This document shows, in pieces, positions 54,775-64,000 of a stretch of 64,000 nucleotides of DNA; positions within the stretch are counted from its first letter, which is position 1; each line of letters opens with the position of its first letter. Source of the DNA: Coffea arabica (lineage: Eukaryota > Streptophyta > Magnoliopsida > Gentianales > Rubiaceae); assembly GCF_036785885.1 (NCBI RefSeq), contig NC_092317.1, forward strand, positions 1,490,501 to 1,554,500, read 5' to 3'. The notes beneath the pieces were generated by a model. The model was not told the DNA's origin and did not search any database. It saw only the letters and a program-made list of their open reading frames with translations. A program made the translations under genes and the position numbers.

Positions 54775-55240
54775 TGGCTCGCGGGCCGCTCGCTCGCGAG
54801 ATACTCGGATTGATCGAATTCGAATTCGAGTTCAAATTACTCGACAAAGAAAACAAGTTGAGTTTCGAGCATTATTATGTGTTACTCGAGTGCTCGTCGA
54901 ATAGCTCGAGTATTTCTTATTATTTATACAATATATTAATTATGATTATGAAATGACCAATAAGGGTATATAATTTACTCCCGTCGTTCCAATTATTTAG
55001 TCATATTTGGGAAATTCAACTTTTTAAAAATAGTGGTTTGATTGTAATATTTGTGCTTCTTTTTTTAATTTTACTCCCATAAATTCAAATTTTAAATTTG
55101 AATGGTAACATACATATGATTAGAAAAAAGGGTTATCACTGCTCGATCGAACTCGAATTCAAACTTGAGTAGTACCCTTATTCTTCGAGTTTGAGCTCGA
55201 GTTGGGTGCCACTAGAACTCGACTAGACTTGAGAGCACCC
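54775..55240. mobile_element. Relic of an hAT-like element with CTCGA repeats
   Basis: The segment is rich in TCGAG/CTCGA motifs near both edges, with an AT-rich centre. The right end reads CTTGAGAGCACCCCT, whose reverse complement AGGGGTGCTCTCAAG looks like an hAT terminal repeat. The left terminal repeat is missing or unrecognisable, and no target duplication was found. It encodes no transposase. Confidence 0.4.
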
Positions 55241-55689
55241 CTCACCACTTCGACGCAAAAATTGTCACTTTTGTTAAAAACGTGTTTTGTTCAATTATTG
55301 AACATTTTCTATAGCGGTTACCGAAACCAAAATTTGTTATTAAGAGTGAGTAATCAATGTAGTGTATATAATATTCGAAAATTGGAAATTTGTTTAACTT
55401 ATTTTTACATATGTTGACTAGAAAAATCGTGCATTAAGCTTGATCAAACTTACTAGTGGCTTATGCAGAATGATAATAATATGTAAATTTGGAAAACAAA
55501 GTCAAAGAGAAGATTGAATTGAACAGGGCATCTGAATTAATTCTCTCTCTTAAAACGTTTTAAATAGTAGCTCAAAAAATTGAAAGATGTGTGATTATTA
55601 TCTTAAATTGAAGTTGTCTCCACAAAATTTCATACTAATGATGACGCATTTATGAGCAAATCACAACCATAACTCTTTATCTCTTCCTT

Positions 55690-55975
55690 TTTTTTTTTTT
55701 TTTTGATATACTCTGAACGTGGAGTGGACGCTCCTCCGCAGCAATTGGACATGCGATTTGCAGGGGCGTTTCCCCATCACCAACTATAGTGAGCTTATGA
55801 ATTGTGAGGTTAAGACTTTGTGCGGAATCCCCATCATATTTTGTGTGTGGAAGCAGTTGTTAACCACGTGTGAGAGCAATCCATCGTATAGGCGCTCGAC
55901 TCCCCATTTACGCCCGCACATCAAACCAATCTAATTCGCATCACTGTACTGAAATTTGAGATTCTACTACTTTTC
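55690..55975 (-). repeat. Possible A-tailed retroposed sequence
   Basis: Read on the minus strand, about 270 bp of GC-richer, non-repetitive sequence ends in a run of about 18 A residues (T run at 55690-55707 on the plus strand). It stands out sharply from AT-rich flanks. I do not recognise the sequence, and no target duplication was found, so its origin is open. The 71-residue frame on the plus strand has no family features. Confidence 0.3.
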
Positions 55976-57737
55976 GTTGTAAACAATAAAGGAATCAATA
56001 TTCTATATATACTGACACATACTTTAAATTTAAATTTAAAATCTAAAATTCGCATATATATCATGCATTCAATCGTAACAATAGATGCACTGTTAGTCAG
56101 TCAGTATATATAAGATTTACTCAATAATAATAAAAAAAAATCTTTTGCTTTGCAGGCTATAGTTCTGGCCTAAACAAATCATAGCCCCGAAGACTTAATG
56201 CTACTAATCTACTTCATTCACCAAACTTAACTTCAAAATAACTCCTTATTCGTACAAAATGTTGTATAATGGTAAACAAGAAATCCACAAATTATTCGCA
56301 CTCGAGATCAGTCTCAATAATACGAAACAAAGACAAATTCAAAACATATAAATGATCAAGCAAAGCTTAATCGATCCAACTAAGCTCAAGTCAACCACAG
56401 TCCCTATGTTAGGGTTCAAATTCTCCGTTCTTTCTCCTTGCGTCTTAAATCTTCTTACTCCTCATGTGCCAGGGAAAAATTATTTGAAAAAAAAAAAAAA
56501 AAAGGTCCCTACGTTAGGATGTGCTAAAATTTAATATTGCATGGGGCAAGAATTAGTGGGATAGGGATGGTGAAGGGTCCATTTGGTGGTGTGATTTTTC
56601 ACGTCTTAAAGTGCACCAACGCAATAAGTTGGGCAAGGGAAGTAGGCAATTGGAGAAGTACCTGATCTGATCCGATGAAAGATTCAAACAATTTGATTTA
56701 CTAATAATGAAGTTGGAGGGGAACCCAACACCATCCACGACCTAATTTCTGAGTGTTCTTGTTCATGTAACTTGCTTTTGCAAGCAATTTCTACGACCTT
56801 GTTGACTGAATGAATAGTAGGCATTTGTTTATTTAACTAATAATTTACCATTCATATTGCAACCGCGTGATAATGCCTTAGTGGTTTGGGTTCTCCAGTC
56901 CAGTGTTTACATACGGCAGGCAGTTCTTCTTGATTTTCTAAGATAAACCGTGTTCATCTTAGAGCGCGTGTCAACTGTCAAGATAATAAATGGTCTTCCT
57001 TTTTCCTTTTTCCTTTTTTTTTTTTTGGCAAAAATCTACTTATGCGTTGCCAAAATGTGACTTCGATCATGGGTATGTGGATTGCGATTTTCCTCAGAAA
57101 AATTGTTTGGTTTTCCGTGAACATATTTTTCTATCACCTTTTTATTTCACATATATTAAATTGTTACAGTAATTTTTCTACAGAAAATCCAGAAAAATGC
57201 ATTTGGAGCAGCATTTTTCAAAATTAGCAAAATAAATTCTTTGATATTTGTACACCCGTTGTTTACTATCAAACCCCCCCCCCCCCCCCAAATAAACAAA
57301 AAAAAATAATAAAAAATAAAAAGCCTAGTTACTCAATAAAATTCTCAAGTTATTAGTCTACCCTGTTTTCAGCTCCCAGTTTCTGCCCCCTAAATGGGCG
57401 GTCAATAATGAACTTAGATAGTATAAAATGTGCTAGTTGGATCTAAAGACCAGGTGTGCTTAGAAAGGGTCCAATGGGAGGTAATTTTAATATATTGAGG
57501 ACCAATTGCTTGAAAATTGAAGTCTTTTAACTAAGCTTGGAAATTTAACTTTAAGCCTTATTTCAGCAATTTGCTCCTTATTGGTTCTTTTGGCAAACTG
57601 GCTTCTTACTTTTTATACTGATTTTGACGTTGATGATAGGAACTTGTCTTTGACTAAGCAAAATACATATATATGTGTGTGTGTTGGAAATTAAATTGTA
57701 GGCTGTTGTCTTTTTTTTTTTTTTAGGTTTTCATAGG
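55976..57737. other. Intergenic DNA, no gene seen
   Basis: AT-rich DNA with homopolymers, including a pure C run of about 17 bases near 57275-57290. No exon-like sequence or element ends were found. Confidence 0.55.
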
Positions 57738-58222
57738 ATGGCAAAGGAATTTCTCTATAACAACTTGTACATTTTGAATAACTCAGCACTTTGGGTTTGC
57801 CATGTTGGACAAATATTGAACCGCATGTCACAAACCGCAATTCCGACATTCTATTGTGCCCTGCATAATCATCGAAAGGATCTTGGAGACCCACCAAAGT
57901 ACGAAAGTCAGGATCTTTCAGAAAATGGATTCCTATTCGAAGAGTGCATGACTGCATAGATAAGCTCACACTAACCCGTCAATTTGGGATCCAATTCGAG
58001 ATTTTTCTTGAGAGGTATCGTGAAAGAATTGGAATTCCTCTTTCCTACATAAAACACATTATGGTTACCTTGTTGCATAATTTCTTGCCATCAAGCAGGA
58101 CTATAGTACAAGTAAATCATTTTCTGCAAGTTCAAAACCGAAATAACGCATTAGGACACAATGAATGCACCATTACCATTAGCACTTTTCATAAACTTCG
58201 TCCTAGAAAGGGAATACTTTAA
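57738..58222. other. Unplaced high-complexity stretch, possibly organelle-derived
   Basis: About 480 bp of balanced-composition sequence bounded by low-complexity DNA. It is open for long stretches on both strands: plus-strand frames 57738-57959 and 57944-58222, and a minus-strand frame 57969-57691 that reads GIHFLKDPDFRTLVGLQDPF. Open frames on both strands without homopolymers are what a recently inserted plastid or mitochondrial fragment can look like. I could not match it to a specific organelle gene, and it could instead be part of an unrecognised transposon. Confidence 0.25.
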
Positions 58223-58968
58223 AAGTCGAACCAACGATCTCATAACTAATTCCTTCAATTATTGTCTAAAAAATAAAAAATCGGAATAATGTTGTTCTGA
58301 CATGGATATGGTATGAAATTATATGCCTGCCAAGTTTACTCAACCTGATAGGGAAGAAAATTTTTTTTAAAAATGCTGGGCTGCCGGTGTTAGTCAGCCC
58401 GGCAGCCAAGCTGACAAAAATTTTTTTTTTTTTAAAATATGATGGCCTTTGCGTGCATCTTTGATTCCTTGTTTGCCAGTAATTAGCCGTCTTTTAAATA
58501 TGATGGCCTTCGTGGTCAGCTTGGAGGAAATTCACTTTCCCATTTCCGAAATTCCCGGGTTCTGCTGACGATGAAGAAGAAAAAGAACCATTGAAACCAA
58601 ACCAAGTGAGTAGAAAACTGTGGCCTTGCAAGCCGAAACCATACCCGTGTCAGAATAATATAGTTTCGTTTTTTTATTTTTTGGACAATAATAGATGGAA
58701 TTAGCCTTTCCCTCATCATGTAACAGGCAAAATCGAATCTACTTTATTCTGGTCTCCCAAGTGGAACAGGTGTCCGTTTTTCAGCACTAAGTATGGGTCT
58801 GGACCTGCAAACGCATTAAGATTTTAGGTTAAGGACTGGACATTAGACAGTAGGCTTAAGTGCTTTTTGAGGAAACCAGTAAGTGAGCCCAATATGTGCT
58901 GGACCTCAAGTGATTCTGTTCAAGTTAGACTGCAGTACATACCAATTGGACAGAACCAACCGAAGGCT
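58223..58968. other. Intergenic DNA with a short GC-rich hairpin
   Basis: A perfect 9-bp inverted repeat GGCTGCCGG/CCGGCAGCC lies near 58380-58410. It is followed by a direct repeat of the block AAATATGATGGCCTT at about 58436 and 58496. No gene is seen. Confidence 0.4.
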
Positions 58969-59092
58969 CACAATTGAGTAGTTCCGATCTTTAAAGATTC
59001 AATAGTTCAGATTGTACTTTATTATTTCATCAAATTGTGCGGTACAATTTGGACTATTGAATCTTTAAAAATCGGATCAATCCAAATTGTGG
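58969..59092. repeat. Foldback element (long imperfect hairpin)
   Basis: Two arms of about 50 bp (58969-59017 and 59042-59092) are inverted copies of each other with a few mismatches and one-base gaps, around a 24-base loop. Both arms contain TTTAAAGATTCAATAGT or its complement, and the outer ends are CACAATT and AATTGTG. The form suits a small foldback MITE; a hairpin RNA precursor is an alternative. No target duplication is evident. Confidence 0.65.
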
Positions 59093-62000
59093 CCCCAAGC
59101 AGAAGGATCAACTGAACCCATGTTTGCTTGCCCGGGTTAAATCCCCTAACCTGCTCACTGCTGAGTGCTGAGAGGCAGTCTGCCATTACCTTGCACGGCC
59201 TGGAGTCCTCCAAATGTCAAAAGAACAAAAGAAAAGGAAAGATTGAAATGGCCCATTATTAGAAGAGAAGTTTTTCATTTCCATTTCCACCCAAAATAAT
59301 AATAATGAAATCGGATAAAAAATTATGGAGAAAAAGATTCGGATCCAGCATTGGAATGAAATCGTAAAAGAGAGCAAATAAGGACTAAATCGACATTTTT
59401 CAGTTAAATTGACACGATTAATGCATTTTGAAGTCCGAGATCCTTGGAAGGATAACAAAAGGGCATCCTCTCAAATTTGGATGGAATGCTACTATTGTTT
59501 GTTTGATCTAGCAAATACCATGGTACCAAAATGTATTTTGGGGCGCGTGTATTACGCTTAAATGCACTAAAATTCTTATGATGCACTCGACAATTTCTTC
59601 TGCTCAATAATACTCTTCGGGAAAAGTGACCCTAGAAAGAATACAAATCGACAAAAAGGTTGTCAGTGTAAATTCTAGGATAGGAGGAGAACTACGCAAT
59701 AACTGAAACTGGCTCAGCCAAAATTGCCAGAAAGATACCCAATTCAGTTCAACACGTGCTCAGTTACACCTATGCGGGGCAGGGCAGCTGTCAGATCAAC
59801 TGTCTCTGAAAAATAATGTAATTTTTTTTTGTACGTTTTGTAATTCTATATGCTAAAAGGAAAGTGCACGCGGCGTATCGCACGAGTGCTTGGTACCGGT
59901 GTTTAGATAGATAAATTGATAAGAAATAGTCATGAAATATGACAATTCATGTTTGAAATTATGCATGTGAAAAGAAAAAAAAAAAAGCAAAGTGTATCAT
60001 ATAACCTATCTCGCACCTTAAAAAGAATCAGTTAATAAAGAATCTGTGACATCACAAAATCCATAATCCTCCCACTTCCAGAAAATGTTTTCATTTTCAA
60101 CAGAAACAAACTCCTATTAAAAACCAAGGTTTAAACTTGTCAATTCTCTATCTTATAAACTTAACAGTTATCAGATGCCATGTGACCTCCTTTTAGCTCA
60201 GGTAAACAATCCGTCCAAAGTTGAAGAAATAATTTAAAAATGGAGGAAATAAGCCTAGGCAAAATCTAGATAGTATTTGTACGGACAATAAAAAGTGAAA
60301 AAAAGATAATAAGAACGAAAACATATCTAAATTTAGACAGACCCTAAAAGGAGATTGCATGGATAGATAATGGATAGATTTTTCATGGCAAAATCTAGAT
60401 GCCACGTGTCGTGTGGTTTGCATGTGTTTGTGTATTTTGTACGTGGTGCAAAAAAGATTTCAAAATAAGTTCCCAATCCAAAAATATCAATAAGTCTCCA
60501 TAAATCAAAGATTTTAATGTACCGTAATGAAGACATTTTAGTAAACATACTCAAACACATGCTGGCCTAAGTTGTACCCAAAAGCTTTACAAAAATCCCA
60601 CATTTCTCAAAAGTTCATATCCATGTGGTTGAAATTTCATTCATTTTTTTATCAAAACTCAGTCTTATATAGGATAAGAAAATTTATTGTACATTCTTAC
60701 AGCAGAGGTGTGATATTCTGTTAATGTTCACGTGGATTCTATATGTAATAATTACGTCTTTATTGTGAAATTTTACTAAGCAATTCACATAAAATTATAT
60801 TTTATTAAAAAAATATTATATTATTTCGAATAATTATCACCAGCAGTTTGCCAATTACACCGACGCCATGCTTGAGACCCCCGTGTCAGCCTCATTTTGT
60901 CCTGACGCAGCCCTGTGGTGTCCAACACCACATTCCAAAATCAAGATCAACTACCTAAACCAAGGCACCATCCTGTTCAAGAGTGGCAGGTGGGACAGTC
61001 CAAAATCCACTCTGCAACAAAAATTCAACCTTGATTGAGTTATAATAACCATTTTTTTCCATCCCATAATGCCCACTAGAATCATTCTGTATCTGTCGTT
61101 CCTACAGTTGTCTACACACTCAGCATTATATACTAGTTTGGTATTCAATTTTACATATAAAATGCTAGGTGATGTGAAACATTTATAGCCAATTCAATGG
61201 CTAGGATATGAAGGCCCAACGGCAGATTGTACATGTCTGTCGTCCTAGCATAAATTCAAAGCTGTACTATTCTTGAGTCAGTGTCTCACTGTTACCGCTC
61301 TTCGAGCCTTTGCTCGCACACACGTAAATTTCTGTTACAATGAATAAAATTAATTTAACATTTCGATAAAAAAAAAAGTTGTGATTGTTGTTGGTCATGC
61401 TCTTCAAATAGATGTGAATATGGAAATGTTGAATTAACCTGTGATTTAATGAGAAACGGGAAGAAATAAAGCCCAGCATCCAATTGAGACTTGTCCTTCT
61501 GATCTGATTTGTGATCTCGCCCAGCATCCAAAGGGTGGTGGCATATCATGTAATTTGCCTATATTACTCTATGCAAGAATAAGCAGCGTGTTTTGAAAAA
61601 CTCAAAAAAGAGATATACCTTGGTAGTAGTTCTAACTTTGACCTTTGAGCTTTTTTTTTTTTTTTTTTCTCTGAAGGAACTTTGACCTTTGAGTTTAAGC
61701 GCAACTTTTCAAGTTGGTAAAGCAATATTATATAGGAATATACGTTTTAGTGTTTGTAATCTCAATTGCAGCGATGATCATAAAGTGCAATTACTGGAAG
61801 AGGTGTTAGGCAAGTCCACCTGGATTAAATCCATAAACTGACCAGTTTCAATATTTCCTTTTTATTATATATTCTCTCCATTGGATGTCTTCTTTCAACC
61901 CCACCAGACTTTTCTTTACATTGTAGAGGCTGTACATGGCATCTGCAAGTCTTTTACTGTTTCTGCAGCATCTGCTTTTTTGTTTGATCAGTTTTAGTAT

Positions 62001-62362
62001 TGTTTAAGTGACTTATGTAAACTGATAACATTTCATTACCACAATCAGTATTGAATCTCTGAGAGCTTAGTCTCAATCAACAGTAAACAGAAAAACAGCT
62101 AGTAATTCTGGGGGTTCTTTGGAGCTCCACCTAACTCTGTTCCAATGTTTCCACTGCCTCACCTTCTTCTCATTACTTCACCAGTACCATCCGTGGGTCT
62201 CCAAGTACAGTCAGTGTCTTGTACCTTAATCTGAGCTACACCACATGTAGCCTTTCAGTGTATTAGAAAAATGAATTATTGTTTCTTTAAATTCTGAAAT
62301 TGTTGGCTGAGATAAAAGAAAGTTCTTGATGCTTGAACTTACTGGACTCTTTCTTGAGCTAA
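59093..62362. other. Intergenic DNA and ALE2-type upstream region
   Basis: About 3.3 kb with no convincing exon. Open frames on the minus strand (for example 59186-59458 and 61267-61527) are low-complexity. The last few hundred bases before 62363 probably hold the promoter and 5' leader of the receptor-kinase gene; I see no clear TATA box. Confidence 0.5.
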
Positions 62363-64000
62363 ATGGGGATGCTTTTGGCTTTCATGTCGCTCAGTTATTT
62401 CATAATTCTCAGCCCATTGCCAGTTCAAGGATCTGCAGGTAATGATTTGCTTTTAGTGAGAGTGTTTTTCTAGATCAGTTTTTTCTGAAATTTCCCTTTT
62501 GATCCGTGTAATTCTTTTTAGCCCTTAATTTATTTCATCCTTTTGGCGATTACCAGTGCGCCAATCATGATTTTCAGGCTAAATATTAGCTGTCTACAAT
62601 TATGCAGAAAGACTCGTGCTTGTCAATGTTGTTTGGAGTTGATATCTTTGATAAAGTTTTTCAGTCATTTCTCAGCTTAACTAACGTACAATCTCAATTC
62701 ATTAGCTGGAATGGACCAATAAAACTCTCGTATTATCTCAAGAATAACAGAGAACAGTGCTACATTCTTTGAAATATAAACTTATTAGCAATGCATTCGT
62801 TTGGCATTCTGGTGGTCCGATGGTTTATAGAGAGTTGATCTTATTAGTTACTACCATCATTGTACAAGTTAATAGTTTAGTAAAAATGCTTGATTCGAAA
62901 ACTCTACCATTACACTGTCGTTCTAGAAGTAGGCATAACAGCTCGATCAGCTGGCTTATTCTGGTCTTGTTGCACGAAAAGAGAAGGGAGGAGACTCCCG
63001 ATTCATGAAGGAGGGCTTAAGTGATCCACATTTGTAAAGCTGCAGAAACCACTTGCATTCGCACTTGTCGATAGTATAATATAGCTTGTCATATTGCTTT
63101 TGCTAATGTAATGTTTCAGCACCACTTCCCCAGCCAACATTAACTTTTCCAACCATTGGCCAAAAGAGGCATGGAGGTCTTTCTGCAGCACCTCAATCTA
63201 AAGCCTTCAGCTATCCAGCACATGTTTATTACCCTCCAAGAACTGGTACTTGCTTAAATTCATTTTCAATGCTAACTCGAGAACTAGGAAAACCAATTTT
63301 TCATGACATCTGCAATACTTTAATTTTTCATTTGCAGTGCTCAATCAACACAAACACTTCAATGCAACTTCACACAGACACCATTTTAAGAAACCAACGA
63401 ATGGTTATGTTTCTTCACCGACAGCCTCATTTCATAGAAACCACTGGAAGAGAAACAGGTTCAGCAAATTTCCTCGTGAACCATATGATCAGCTTTCTCC
63501 ACTGGCATCTAGTCCGAAAGGTAGGTTAAAATGACCTTGACCTCTTCTCCTCTCTCGGTAAAGCTCGCAGCACAAGGGCCTTGCAGTCTTGCTAGGGTCA
63601 AACAAAATTTATGTTGTCTGATTTGAAAATATGCACCAAAGAACCTGTAATTATGCTAGTTTTTTTTTCTGTTCTGTTAGATACATGGCATGCAGTCTCC
63701 CCGTCTCAGCCTCCTCTTCCGTCAGCAGAGGGCAAGGGTGCACCAGCACTTGTGCCATCACCAGCAATACCAGCGAGTCAACTTAGAAGTATGTGAATAT
63801 TGATTTTGGTCCTTACACATTCATGTGGTTCTACATTGATGCATTATTAACAAATATTTTGCTAATTTGATCATGCATTTTCTCTACAAGTGCCAAGACC
63901 TAGACCTATAATCTCTCCCTCAAGTTCTTCAACAAGAAAGACCATAAAGGCTCCATCACCATCTCCAATTTTGACACTCCCTCCTCCACCTCCTAATCAC
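62363..64000 (+). CDS. Receptor-like kinase N-terminus (ALE2-like), partial
   Basis: The first five exons of a gene that runs off the right edge: 62363-62438, 63120-63245, 63338-63520, 63681-63788 and 63891 to the window end; 201 residues so far, all junctions in frame. The start MGMLLAFMSLSYFIILSPLP with VQGSA is a signal peptide. The extracellular part is rich in Pro, Ser and His (APLPQPTLTFPTIG, HKHFNATSHRHHF, LPSAEGKGAPALVPSP, ILTLPPPPPNH). This layout of small exons encoding Pro/His-rich segments resembles ALE2, a plant receptor-like serine/threonine kinase that acts in epidermal and cuticle formation. The kinase domain would lie beyond the window, so the kinase call rests on N-terminal resemblance only. 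A proline-rich cell-wall protein is the main alternative. Confidence 0.65.

Overview
The window is nuclear DNA of a flowering plant, probably a eudicot. Protein-coding genes are split by many short AT-rich GT-AG introns, intergenic DNA is AT-rich and full of homopolymers and microsatellites, and the best-recognised proteins are plant-specific or have close Arabidopsis counterparts (IDD, BGAL17, LBD, CPN60, canopy, FRS, NHL13, ALE2-type kinase). I did not try to name the species. All gene models were spliced by eye from GT/AG junctions and frame continuity; every complete model closes in frame.

Layout, left to right. 1-5.7 kb: intergenic DNA with a 618-bp hAT-type element (8-bp target duplication), a two-unit SINE-like insertion (15-bp target duplication) and a possible TATA box. 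5.7-8.0 kb: an INDETERMINATE DOMAIN zinc-finger gene (+). 8-15 kb: gene-poor, with an imperfect tandem repeat, two copies of a MITE and an 820-bp hAT-type element with an exact 8-bp target duplication. 15.2-22.6 kb: a 19-exon GH35 beta-galactosidase like BGAL17 (+). 23.8-24.0 kb: a small alanine-rich protein (-). 27.2-28.8 kb: a two-exon LOB-domain gene (+). 29.5-35.6 kb: an 18-exon mitochondrial HSP60 (-), head-to-head across about 0.5 kb with a nine-exon canopy/MSAP-like ER protein (+, 36.1-38.8 kb). 40.8-43.7 kb: a FAR1-related (FRS) gene (+). 45.4 kb: a pogo transposon remnant. 46.6-47.3 kb: an intronless NHL13-like LEA_2 membrane protein (-).

The most unusual region is 47.85-about 53.4 kb. 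On the minus strand it has a Helitron-like 3' terminus (GC-rich hairpin, ten-base spacer, CTAG, then T). Upstream of this lie two decayed host-gene fragments in the same orientation: the C-terminal half of acetylornithine deacetylase and the RING-like end of PEX12. The simplest reading is a non-autonomous Helitron that captured pieces of two unlinked genes; its 5' end is not settled. From 53.4 to 62.3 kb I see repeats, element relics and one unplaced conserved-looking stretch, but no intact gene. At 62.4-64.0 kb the first five exons of a receptor-like kinase resembling ALE2 run off the right edge.

The genes do not form one pathway. The one notable functional pairing is the divergent HSP60/canopy pair: two protein-folding genes for two compartments sharing one short upstream region with three TGGGCC (site II type) motifs.
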